Below, piece by piece: positions 50,974 through 58,647 of a stretch of 64,000 nt of DNA. The stretch is taken from contig CAXTBW010000007.1 of the NCBI GenBank assembly GCA_964242925.1, positions 1 to 64,000 of the forward strand, read 5' to 3'. Position 1 is the stretch's first letter; every line of letters begins with the position of its first letter. The notes under the pieces were generated by a model. That model was not told where the DNA came from, ran no database searches, and was given only the letters and a program-made list of their open reading frames with translations. Made by a program: the position numbers and the translations under genes. The stretch comes from LMUY01 sp964242925. GTDB lineage: Bacteria; Pseudomonadota; Alphaproteobacteria; Acetobacterales; Acetobacteraceae.

Positions 50974-52559
50974 TGGCGGGTCGCTGGCTGCGGGACGTGC
51001 GCCGGACGCTCGCAAAACTGCCCAACCTTCGCATGGCCCGCATACCGGACGGCCCGATGCTGCCGGTGCGCGACCTGTGGCCCGGCGACCCGGCGCTTGG
51101 CGAGCGGCTGTTGAAGGGCGAGTTGGACGTGTCCGGCGCCATCCTGGGCCTGCGCCCCGGCAACTGGGGGCACCCGGGCGCCGCCCCCATGCTGATCGCC
51201 GCCGCGCACAGCTTCACCTGGCTGCGCAACCTGCGCGCGCTGGGCACCGATGCAGCGCGCGGCCGGGCCCGTGCGCTGGTGTCCGAGTGGATCGCCGCGC
51301 CGGCGGAGCCGATCATGCGACGACCGGACGTGGCCGGCGCGCGGCTGGCGGCCTGGCTGGGCCACTACGACTTCTTCGCCGCGTCCGCCGACGACCTGTT
51401 CCGACAGCGCATGATGGCCCGGCTGGTGGCCGATGCCCGCGCCCTGGCCGCCGCGTTGCCGGCGGAGGAGATGGACGCGCGCGCGCTCACCGCGCTGAAG
51501 GGTCTGATCGCCGCCGCGGTCGCCCTGCCCGACCAGGCCGCTTTCCTGACGCGCGCGCTGCGCTTCCTGCCGCAGGAGATCGCCCGCCAGATCCTGCCCG
51601 ACGGCTGCCATGCCGAGCGCAGCCCAGCCGCGCAGTTGGCCGCGCTGGAGGACCTGGTCGAAATTCGCGCCCTGCTGCAGGCGGCCCAGGCGCAGCCCCC
51701 CGCCGCCCTGGCCAGCGCGATCGAGCGGATGGCGCCGGCGTTGCGCGCGATGCGGCACGGCGATGGCGGCCTGGCGCTGTTCAATGGCAGCAAGGAGGGT
51801 CAGGCGAGCCTGGTCGAGCTGGTGCTGGCCCAGGCTGGCCGGATCGGCCGCGCCCAGGTGAACCTGGCGGAAGGCGGCTTCCAGCGCCTGCAGGCCGGCC
51901 GAACCGTGATGCTGGTGGATTGCGGCCGCCCACCGCCACCGGGCGTGGACCGCCTGTCCCATGCCGGCACGCTGTCGATGGAGGTGTCGATCGGGCGCGA
52001 GCGGCTGATCGTGAACTGCGGCGCCGCCCCCGCCGGCGGCCGCCAGTGGCAGGACGCCAGCCGCGCCACCGCCGCACACTCCACCCTGGTGGTGGCCGAC
52101 ACCAACAGCAGCGAGCTGAAGGAGAGCGGCATCGGCCGCCAGCCCGAACGCGTGGAGGCGCAGCGGCAGGAGGCCAACGGCGCGCACTGGCTGGAGGCCA
52201 GCCACGACGGGTATCGCAAACCGTTCGGGGCGCTGCACCGCCGCCGGTTGTATCTGGCCGAGAGCGGCGAGGACATCCGCGGCGAGGACGCCATCGAGGC
52301 CGCGACTCCGCTCGCCTACGCGCTGCGCTTCCATCTGCACCCCGGCGTGAACGCCAGCCTGCAGCAGGACGGCGAGGCGGTGCTCCTCCGCCTCCCCTCC
52401 GGCGCCGGTTGGCGGCTACGCGCGGAGGGGGCGCGGATGACGCTGGAGGAGAGCGTCTACCTCGGCGGCGCCGCGCCCAAGCGAAGCGAGCAGGTGGTGC
52501 TGACAGGGTATGCCGACGGCCCGCAGCAGGTGAAGTGGGCGATTTCGAAGGTGGGTTAG
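50973..52559 (+). CDS. Heparinase II/III-family protein
   Basis: The 528-residue protein has an alpha-helical N-terminal toroid (GHPGAAPMLIAAAHSFTWLR, GARLAAWLGHYDFFA) and a C-terminal beta-sandwich with the heparinase II/III segments LVDCGRPPPPG, HAGTLSMEVSIGRERLIVNC and AHSTLVVADTNSSEL. Characterised relatives are polysaccharide lyases; members near rsmB-rpe in alphaproteobacteria have no proven substrate. ATG overlaps the rpe stop (TGATG), so the two are coupled. Confidence 0.88.
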   Translation: MAGRWLRDVRRTLAKLPNLRMARIPDGPMLPVRDLWPGDPALGERLLKGELDVSGAILGLRPGNWGHPGAAPMLIAAAHSFTWLRNLRALGTDAARGRARALVSEWIAAPAEPIMRRPDVAGARLAAWLGHYDFFAASADDLFRQRMMARLVADARALAAALPAEEMDARALTALKGLIAAAVALPDQAAFLTRALRFLPQEIARQILPDGCHAERSPAAQLAALEDLVEIRALLQAAQAQPPAALASAIERMAPALRAMRHGDGGLALFNGSKEGQASLVELVLAQAGRIGRAQVNLAEGGFQRLQAGRTVMLVDCGRPPPPGVDRLSHAGTLSMEVSIGRERLIVNCGAAPAGGRQWQDASRATAAHSTLVVADTNSSELKESGIGRQPERVEAQRQEANGAHWLEASHDGYRKPFGALHRRRLYLAESGEDIRGEDAIEAATPLAYALRFHLHPGVNASLQQDGEAVLLRLPSGAGWRLRAEGARMTLEESVYLGGAAPKRSEQVVLTGYADGPQQVKWAISKVG

Positions 52560-52580
52560 ACCCTCACCCTCACTCCCAAC

Positions 52581-52717
52581 CGTCATGCCCGGGCTTGACC
52601 CGGACAGCCACGCCGCGCCCGCAACTCCGGCTCATCGTGCGGGAATGCCGTAATATCGACGGGAGAGCCGGTGTCGGCTGGACGCCGTGGGTGCCCGGGT
52701 CAAGCCCGGGCATGACG
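52581..52717. repeat. 137-bp inverted-repeat element, copy C
   Basis: This is the best-preserved copy: both ends read CGTCATGCCCGGGCTTGACC inward, and the inverted repeat extends a few bases outward (AAC...GTT). It lies between the convergent heparinase-family and MaoC genes, where it could also act as a bidirectional terminator. Confidence 0.8.
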
Positions 52718-52742
52718 GTTGGGGGGTGGGGAAGGTCGTGCG

Positions 52743-53198
52743 CTACCCGTAAGCGACGGTGATCGTCTCCGCCACCAGCGCGGGCCGTTCGGCGCCCTCG
52801 ATCTCCACCGTGGCCTCCGTCACCAGGCGGCGGCCGCCGGTCACCGGCTCGGACGCCTTCAGCCGCAATTGCACCCGCACGCGCGACCCGGCGGGCACCG
52901 GGCTGGTGAAGCGCACCTTGTTCGAGCCGTAGTTCAGCCCGTGCGACCGGCGCGTGATGCGATACACCTTGGCCACCAGCGCCGGCAGCAGCGACAGCGT
53001 GAGGTAACCGTGCGCGATCGTGCTGCCGCCGGGCATCTCCGCCTTCGCGCGCGCCACGTCGACGTGAATCCATTGATGGTCGCCCGTGGCGTCGGCGAAC
53101 TTGTCGATCATCGCCTGCGTGACCTCGAGCCAATCGCTGGTCCCGAGTGGTTGGCCGACCAGGGCGTCCATGTCGGCGGGGGTTTCTACTTCCAACAT
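52743..53198 (-). CDS. MaoC-family (R)-hydratase
   Basis: The 151-residue hot-dog protein has the hydratase-2 motif DKFADATGDHQWIHVDVARA, with the catalytic aspartate and histidine in GDHQWIH, followed by IAHGYLTLSLLPAL and KVRFTSPVPAGSRVRVQL. Such enzymes hydrate trans-2-enoyl-CoA to (R)-3-hydroxyacyl-CoA. The exact substrate is unknown. It lies seven bases after xerD on the same strand. Confidence 0.92.
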   Translation of the reverse strand: MLEVETPADMDALVGQPLGTSDWLEVTQAMIDKFADATGDHQWIHVDVARAKAEMPGGSTIAHGYLTLSLLPALVAKVYRITRRSHGLNYGSNKVRFTSPVPAGSRVRVQLRLKASEPVTGGRRLVTEATVEIEGAERPALVAETITVAYG

Positions 53199-53205
53199 GC
53201 CGCCA

Positions 53206-54099
53206 TCATATCCCCTTCTCGCCCGCGTCCGCCAGCGGGTGATGCGCTTCCACCAGGCGTTGCAGCCGCTCCGGCAACACGTGGGTGTAGATCTGCGTGG
53301 TGGCGATGTCGGCGTGGCCCAGCAGCGACTGCAGGCTGCGAAGATCGGCCCCGTGCGCCAGCATGTGCGACGCGAACGAATGCCGCAGCACGTGCGGCGA
53401 GACGCGCGCCGGGTCGATGCCGGCGGCGAGCGCGACCGGCTTGAGCATCAGCGCAAACCCCTGCCGCGTCATCGCGCGGGCCGGGTTGCGACCGGGAAAC
53501 AGCCATTTGTCTTCGCGCTCTGCCGTCAGCGCGGCGGCGGCGCGGCGGGCGGCGCCGCCGAGCGGGACCAGCCGCTCGCGGCCGCCCTTGCCGCGCACCG
53601 CCAGCATGTCCGCGCCGATCGCCACCGCCGTGCGCCGCAGCGCCAGCAGCTCGGACACGCGCAGCCCGGTGGCGTACAGCAGCTCCAGCGCCGCCACCGC
53701 GAGCAGGCCCGGGCGGCCCGGCTGGCGCGCAGCCGCGTCCAGCAGCGCCCCGATCTCCGCCTCCGTCAGGTATTTCGGCAGCCCGAGCGGCAGACGGGGC
53801 GAGTCGAGCGTCTGGGTCGGATCGTCCGCGCGCACGCCCTCCTGCAGCAGGAAGCGGTGGAACTGGCGCAGGCATGACAGCCGCCGCGACGCGGTGCGCG
53901 CCGACAGCCCCGCCGCGTGCAGCCCCGCTAGGTAGGCTTGCAGCGTGTGAGCCGACGCGCCCGCCAATGCCTCCCCGCGCTTGGCGGCGAAGGTGGCGAA
54001 GTTCGAAAGGTCCGCGGCGTACGCGAGCCCCGTGTTGCGCGCGGCCCCGCGCTCGGCGACCAGCATCTCCAAAAAGGCTTCACCGTGGCGGTCTTGCAA
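53206..54099 (-). CDS. xerD: Tyrosine recombinase XerD
   Basis: The 297-residue recombinase resolves chromosome dimers at dif with XerC and FtsK. The catalytic set is complete: R147 (GLRVSE), K171, H236 and R239 (HVLRHSF), H262 (LLGHADI) and Y271 (TQIYTHV). The N-terminal SAM-like domain (AFLEMLVAERGAARNTGLAY) is typical. The start is TTG at 54099, 14 bases after the stop of a small membrane peptide gene. Context next to aroK-aroB is the usual chromosomal one, not a mobile element. Confidence 0.94.
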   Translation of the reverse strand: MQDRHGEAFLEMLVAERGAARNTGLAYAADLSNFATFAAKRGEALAGASAHTLQAYLAGLHAAGLSARTASRRLSCLRQFHRFLLQEGVRADDPTQTLDSPRLPLGLPKYLTEAEIGALLDAAARQPGRPGLLAVAALELLYATGLRVSELLALRRTAVAIGADMLAVRGKGGRERLVPLGGAARRAAAALTAEREDKWLFPGRNPARAMTRQGFALMLKPVALAAGIDPARVSPHVLRHSFASHMLAHGADLRSLQSLLGHADIATTQIYTHVLPERLQRLVEAHHPLADAGEKGI

Positions 54100-54113
54100 A
54101 GCGGGGGCCAGGT

Positions 54114-54257
54114 CTAGTGCCCGGTGAACCGGTCATTCGGCAGCGTATGCGCGACCGGCACGGGCGCTGGATGCGGCGGGAACGCGCCGAGCAGCAGCAC
54201 CCCGACACTGCCGAGCACGACGACTGCCAGAACGATGAGGAGTACAAGCGGGCGCAT
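54114..54257 (-). CDS. 47-residue predicted single-span membrane peptide
   Basis: Reading the minus strand from ATG 54255-54257 gives 47 residues beginning MRPLVLLIVLAVVVLGSVGV, a strongly hydrophobic segment, followed by a proline-rich external tail (FPPHPAPVPVAHTLP) and ending FTGH. A good ribosome site (AAGGATGGTGG) precedes it. It sits between aroKB (divergent) and xerD (same strand, 14 bases downstream). No function is known; the composition suggests an inner-membrane peptide. Confidence 0.65.
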   Translation of the reverse strand: MRPLVLLIVLAVVVLGSVGVLLLGAFPPHPAPVPVAHTLPNDRFTGH

Positions 54258-54305
54258 CCACCATCCTTGGCCGTGAGCAGCGCGGCTGTGCTAGCGTCGC
54301 GCGTC

Positions 54306-55985
54306 ATGACACGCAACACCGCCTTTGCCGCTCGGCTGGCGGGGCAGGCCGCATCGGCGCCCGCCCGCAGCGTCGTGCTGGTCGGGTTGATGGGCGCCGG
54401 CAAGACCGCGATCGGCCGCCGCATGGCGGTGCGCCTCGGCCTGCCGTTCCGCGACTCGGACGCCGAGATCGAGGCCGCCGCCGGCCGCAGCATACCGGAG
54501 CTGTTCAGCCAGTTCGGCGAGCCCGAGTTCCGCATCGGCGAACGCCGGGTGATCCAGCGTTTGCTGGACGGCCCGCCTATCGTGCTGGCCACCGGCGGCG
54601 GCGCATTCATGGACCCGCAGACCCGGGCGGCGGTGCGCGCGCAGGGCGCCTCGATCTGGCTGCGCGCGCCGCTGCCGGTGTTGCTGCGCCGGGTCGCGCT
54701 GCGTCGCAACCGCCCCTTGCTGGCCGACGGGGACCGCGCCAGCATCCTGCGTCGCCTGATGGACGAGCGGCACCCGATCTATGCGGAGGCCGACATCATC
54801 GTGGATTGCATGGACGACCTGCCTGAACAGACCACCGCCCGCGTCGTCGCGGCCCTTGCCGGCTGGCGGCCGCCGCAGCGCCTGACGGTGCGGACCGGCG
54901 CCGCGAGCTACGATGTGGTGGTCGGCGACGGCCTGCTGCGCCGCGCCGGCGCGTTGCTGGCGCCCGTGCTGCCGCAGAAGCGGGTGGTGGTGGTCAGCGA
55001 CCACACTGTCGCCGCGCTGCACGGCGCGGCGGTCATGGACGGGCTGGCGGAAACGGGGTTCGCCGCGACCCTGCTGAGCGTGGCGCCCGGGGAGGCCTCG
55101 AAATCCCTCCCCGTGCTGGGCGACCTGCTGGACCGCCTGCTCGCCACGGGCGCGGAGCGTAGGACGGCGGTGCTGGCGCTTGGCGGCGGCGTGGTGGGCG
55201 ACCTGGCCGGGTTCGCCGCCGCGGTGGCGCTGCGCGGCCTGCAGTTCGTGCAACTGCCCACCACCCTGCTGGCGCAGGTCGACTCGGGCGTTGGCGGCAA
55301 GACGGGGATCAACACCGCCCGCGGCAAGAACCTGGTGGGCGCGTTCCATCCGCCGCGGATGGTGATTGCCGACACGGGCGCGCTGGCCACCCTGCCGGTG
55401 CGCGAACGCCGGGCCGGCTATGCCGAGGTGGTGAAGGCCGGGCTGATCGGCGACCGAGCGTTCTACGAATGGTGCGAGCGCCACGGCGCCGGCGTGGTGG
55501 GCGAGGACCGCGACGCGCAAGCCGAGGCGGTGCTGCGCGCCTGCGCCTTCAAGGCCGCCGTGGTCGGCGAGGACGAACGCGAGGAGCAGCCCAGCGGCGG
55601 CCGCGCGCTATTGAATCTCGGCCACACCTTCGGCCACGCCATCGAGGCGGAATGCGGTTACGGCGCCGTGCTGCATGGCGAGGCGGTGGCGATCGGGCTG
55701 GGCCTCGCCTTCCGCCTGTCCGCCGCGCTCGGCTATTGCGACCCGGCGGACGCCGCCCGGGTGGAGGCTCATGTGGCCGCCGTCGGGCTGCCGGCGGAGC
55801 TGTCCATGCTGAATCGGAGGTTCTCCGCCGCGCGGCTGCTGGATCGCATGGGCCGCGACAAGAAGATGCGTGACGGCCGCTTGACCTTCGTGCTGGCCCG
55901 CGGCATCGGCGCGGCATTCACCGCAGACGACGTGCCGATGGAGGCGGTCGAGGCGGTGCTCCGCCGCGCCGGCTGCGAGGCGTAG
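54306..55985 (+). CDS. aroKB: Bifunctional shikimate kinase / 3-dehydroquinate synthase
   Basis: One uninterrupted 559-residue frame fuses AroK and AroB of the shikimate pathway. The kinase part (about 1-185) shows the P-loop GLMGAGKT (27-34), FRDSDAEIE and ATGGGAFMDP. The synthase part starts near residue 187 (RLTVRTGAASYDVVVGDGLL) and shows ALGGGVVGDLAGFAAA, DSGVGGKTGINTARGKN and the metal-binding NLGHTFGHAIE and LHGEAVAIG. In most relatives the two are adjacent separate genes; fused forms are known in some Acetobacteraceae. Confidence 0.96.
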   Translation: MTRNTAFAARLAGQAASAPARSVVLVGLMGAGKTAIGRRMAVRLGLPFRDSDAEIEAAAGRSIPELFSQFGEPEFRIGERRVIQRLLDGPPIVLATGGGAFMDPQTRAAVRAQGASIWLRAPLPVLLRRVALRRNRPLLADGDRASILRRLMDERHPIYAEADIIVDCMDDLPEQTTARVVAALAGWRPPQRLTVRTGAASYDVVVGDGLLRRAGALLAPVLPQKRVVVVSDHTVAALHGAAVMDGLAETGFAATLLSVAPGEASKSLPVLGDLLDRLLATGAERRTAVLALGGGVVGDLAGFAAAVALRGLQFVQLPTTLLAQVDSGVGGKTGINTARGKNLVGAFHPPRMVIADTGALATLPVRERRAGYAEVVKAGLIGDRAFYEWCERHGAGVVGEDRDAQAEAVLRACAFKAAVVGEDEREEQPSGGRALLNLGHTFGHAIEAECGYGAVLHGEAVAIGLGLAFRLSAALGYCDPADAARVEAHVAAVGLPAELSMLNRRFSAARLLDRMGRDKKMRDGRLTFVLARGIGAAFTADDVPMEAVEAVLRRAGCEA

Positions 55986-55989
55986 CGCC

Positions 55990-57054
55990 TCAGCCGAACC
56001 GCCGGCGCAGGTGTCCGAACGGGGAGCGCGCGAAGCGGGGCGGGTGCAACGCGGCGCGGGCCAGCAGCGCCGGGCCGACGAATAGCGGCGACGTCGCGAG
56101 CGCCTTCAGGCCCAGCGCGCCGAACAGCAGCACGCCGGCGGCCACCACATCGGCCTGGCGGCTGGTGTAGATATCCCGCCGGCTGCTTGCCCGGGCATCG
56201 AACCGGCCCCGCGCCGCCTGGTCCGCACCGGGCGCCGGCGTGAACAGGTTGCCGTCGGTGACCGGCGCCGCTTCCTTGCCGAGTTGCGCCGAGTAACCCT
56301 TCGTCGCCAGCACCCGGTCCATCACGCCCGGCGCCAGCCGAGCGGCCAGGATCGCCGCCGGGGTGGAACTGCCGACGAACACGTCCCGCCGGCGATGCGT
56401 TGCCGCGAACACGATCGCATCCGCCGCGACCTCCGGCTGATAGGGGCCGGGCGCGTTGGTCTGCCGCCCGGTCTTGTTGCGCGCCCAGTCGTATTGGGGC
56501 GTGTTGATCGCGGGCAGGTGCACCATGGTCAGGCGCAAATGGCTGCGGTCGTGGATCAGCTCGGACCGCAGCGCCTCGGTGAAGCCGCGCAACGCGAACT
56601 TCGCCGCGCAATAGGCGCCTTGGATCGGGAACGCGCGCCAGGCCAGCACCGAGCTGACCTGCACGATCGTGCCGGCGTTCATCCGCTTCAGCGCCGCCAG
56701 CGTGCCGTTCACGGCGCCCAGATAGGTCACCTCGGTCACTCGCTTGACCTCGTCGGCCGTCACCTCGCGGATCGGCGCGTAGACCGTGGCCATCGCGTTG
56801 TTGACCCAGACCGTGATCGGGCCCAGCGCCGCCGTGATCGCATCGGCGGCAACCTCGACCGCGGCGGCGTCGGCCACGTCGGCCGTCGCGGTATGCACCC
56901 GGGCGCCCATCGCCTCCAACTCGGTCCGGGCCGCATCCAACCGTTCCTGCCCGCGCGCAATCAGGCCGATTGCGTAGCCCTTTGCGGCGAACGCCCGCGC
57001 CGCGGCGCGCCCGATGCCCGCGCTTCCTCCCGTGATGACGACCACATCAGCCAT
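55990..57054 (-). CDS. SDR-family oxidoreductase with C-terminal extension
   Basis: The 354-residue protein has a short-chain dehydrogenase core (about 1-235): VVVITGGSAGIGRAAARAFA, NNAMATVYAPIREV, and the catalytic serine, tyrosine and lysine in QVSSVLAWRAFPIQGAYCAAK. Beyond the core, about 110 residues end in a hydrophobic stretch (VVAAGVLLFGALGLKAL) and a basic tail, which may anchor it to the membrane. GGAGGG precedes the ATG. The substrate is unknown. Confidence 0.88.
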   Translation of the reverse strand: MADVVVITGGSAGIGRAAARAFAAKGYAIGLIARGQERLDAARTELEAMGARVHTATADVADAAAVEVAADAITAALGPITVWVNNAMATVYAPIREVTADEVKRVTEVTYLGAVNGTLAALKRMNAGTIVQVSSVLAWRAFPIQGAYCAAKFALRGFTEALRSELIHDRSHLRLTMVHLPAINTPQYDWARNKTGRQTNAPGPYQPEVAADAIVFAATHRRRDVFVGSSTPAAILAARLAPGVMDRVLATKGYSAQLGKEAAPVTDGNLFTPAPGADQAARGRFDARASSRRDIYTSRQADVVAAGVLLFGALGLKALATSPLFVGPALLARAALHPPRFARSPFGHLRRRFG

Positions 57055-57102
57055 GCCCGAACCCTCCGACTGAACGGCAGGTGGCGTCGCGGCGCGGGTC
57101 CG

Positions 57103-57582
57103 CTAGTGGCTGGTCGCCGCCCCTTGCGGCGCCGGTGGCTTCGGCTGGTTCACGATCGCATCGCGGATCTCGGTCAACAGCAGGTCGGTCTTGGTCATCG
57201 GCGCGGCGGCGAACGGGTCGCGGCGCTCCAGCCGGGCGAGCGCCTTGACCACCCAGAAGATGGCGAACGCCACGATGACGAACTGGATCACCGCGTTCAG
57301 GAACAACCCGATATTCATCGTCGCCGCGCCCGCCTTCTGCGCCGCATCCAGCGTCGGCTGCGACGGGCCGCGCAGGGTTATGAAGATGTTGGTGAAGTCG
57401 ATCCCGCCGACCAGCAACCCGATCAGCGGCGTGAAGATGTCCTTCACCAGGCTGTTGACGATGCCGGTGAAGGCCGCGCCGATGATGATGCCGACCGCCA
57501 GGTCGACGACGTTGCCGCGCAGGATGAACGACTTGAACTGGCTGACCCAGCCCGGTGCCGACAGGTGAATTGGCGGCTGCAT
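57103..57582 (-). CDS. mscL: Large-conductance mechanosensitive channel
   Basis: The 159-residue channel opens under membrane tension to release solutes on osmotic downshock. MscL features are FKSFILRGNVVDLAVGIIIG (TM1), AAFTGIVNSLVKDIFTPLIG, a periplasmic loop, and TM2 IGLFLNAVIQFVIVAFAIFW. ATG 57582 has AGGGGAG at good distance and is preferred to the ATG 36 bases upstream. It is divergent from cynS with about 150 bases between the starts. Confidence 0.95.
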   Translation of the reverse strand: MQPPIHLSAPGWVSQFKSFILRGNVVDLAVGIIIGAAFTGIVNSLVKDIFTPLIGLLVGGIDFTNIFITLRGPSQPTLDAAQKAGAATMNIGLFLNAVIQFVIVAFAIFWVVKALARLERRDPFAAAPMTKTDLLLTEIRDAIVNQPKPPAPQGAATSH

Positions 57583-57733
57583 GGCGTGCTCCCCTATGTT
57601 GCGCAGCCATTCCGACATGAACCGCGGTGGCCGCGCAACGCCGCCTTGTCTCGCACAGACTGTTCTGTCTAACTATTGCGCAAGCGGCCCGGTTGCCACT
57701 CAGCAGGCCTGGAACCCCGAACGGAGCATCGCC

Positions 57734-58183
57734 TTGAACGACGCCAAGACCGCCCTCGGGCAGAAGATCATCGCCGCGAAGAAGGCCAAGGGCTGGACCT
57801 GGCCGCAGGTCGCCGAGAAGCTGGGACACGCGCCGGTCTGGACCTGTGCGGCGTGTCTCGGTCAGATGTCGATGACGCCGGAGACCGCCGAGAAGGCGGG
57901 CGTGATGTTCGACCTTTCCCCGGCCGAGATCGACTTGCTGGCGCAGGCGCCGTATCGAGGCTCGCTGCCGACCGCCGTCCCGACCGACCCGCTGATCTAT
58001 CGCTTCTACGAGCTGGTCAGCGTCTACGGCACGACCTGGAAGGAGCTGATCCACGAGGAGTTCGGCGATGGGATCATGTCGGCGATCGACTTCGACATGA
58101 CCTTGGACCGCCAGCCCGACCAGAAGGGCGACCGGGTCAAGATCTCGATGAGCGGCAAGTTCCTCGCTTACAAGCGCTACTGA
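57734..58183 (+). CDS. cynS: Cyanate hydratase (cyanase)
   Basis: The 149-residue enzyme converts cyanate and bicarbonate to ammonia and CO2. The catalytic residues R90 and E93 (YRFYE) and S116 (FGDGIMSAIDF) are present. The N-terminal part is the usual degenerate helix-turn-helix (AKTALGQKIIAAKKAKGWTW). The start is TTG 57734, eight bases after GGAG; no ATG fits. No carbonic anhydrase (cynT), cyanate transporter or CynR regulator gene is adjacent, so it appears to stand alone. Confidence 0.95.
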   Translation: MNDAKTALGQKIIAAKKAKGWTWPQVAEKLGHAPVWTCAACLGQMSMTPETAEKAGVMFDLSPAEIDLLAQAPYRGSLPTAVPTDPLIYRFYELVSVYGTTWKELIHEEFGDGIMSAIDFDMTLDRQPDQKGDRVKISMSGKFLAYKRY

Positions 58184-58193
58184 CCGCTCGGCT

Positions 58194-58427
58194 TCACGAC
58201 GCCGCCGAGGCCAGCATCCGGCGCAGCACGGGGATCGCGTAGTCAAGCCGGCGTTGCAGCTTCGTTCCGCCATCGCTGATTGCGAGCGATGTGTTGTGGC
58301 GAAGCCGGTGCAGGTCCCGCATCGACACGTCCAGCATCGTGCGCTCCTCGGCAAGGTCGAGCTTCAGGCCGGCAGCAAGATCCAGGAAAACGTCGAGCTT
58401 GACCGCGAGTTGATCCTCGGGCGTCAT
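58194..58427 (-). CDS. Small helical protein of unknown function
   Basis: From ATG 58427, with GGAG upstream, the product has 77 residues; the frame is open further to a TTG at 58511 (105 residues). It is predicted all-helical, with a segment EERTMLDVSMRDLHRLRHN that could be a helix-turn-helix and a C-terminal helix RLDYAIPVLRRMLAS. This recalls Xre/ParS-type small DNA-binding proteins only loosely. It is convergent with cynS. Confidence 0.5.
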   Translation of the reverse strand: MTPEDQLAVKLDVFLDLAAGLKLDLAEERTMLDVSMRDLHRLRHNTSLAISDGGTKLQRRLDYAIPVLRRMLASAAS

Positions 58428-58647
58428 TGCGCCGACTCCGCTCACGCTGTCGCGAAAGTCGTGCGACAACTTGTTCCGGTCCGCCAGGGCAGCGCGCATG
58501 CGAAGGTCCAATTCAGCTAAGTTGGATGGTGCTGTATCAACCGGGGCGCATCTGGGCTAATCCGTATGACTACTTAGCAGGGTCTCCCGCGACGGATCGT
58601 TGCATCCGCGTGGCGGTGAAGCTTTGCAGGCAAGCGGAGGGCCCGGA

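Noticed and set aside
53206..54099. Tyrosine recombinase as sign of an integrated element
   Set aside because: It is a full-length XerD in its usual chromosomal setting next to aroK-aroB; no attachment repeats, tRNA or phage genes are nearby.
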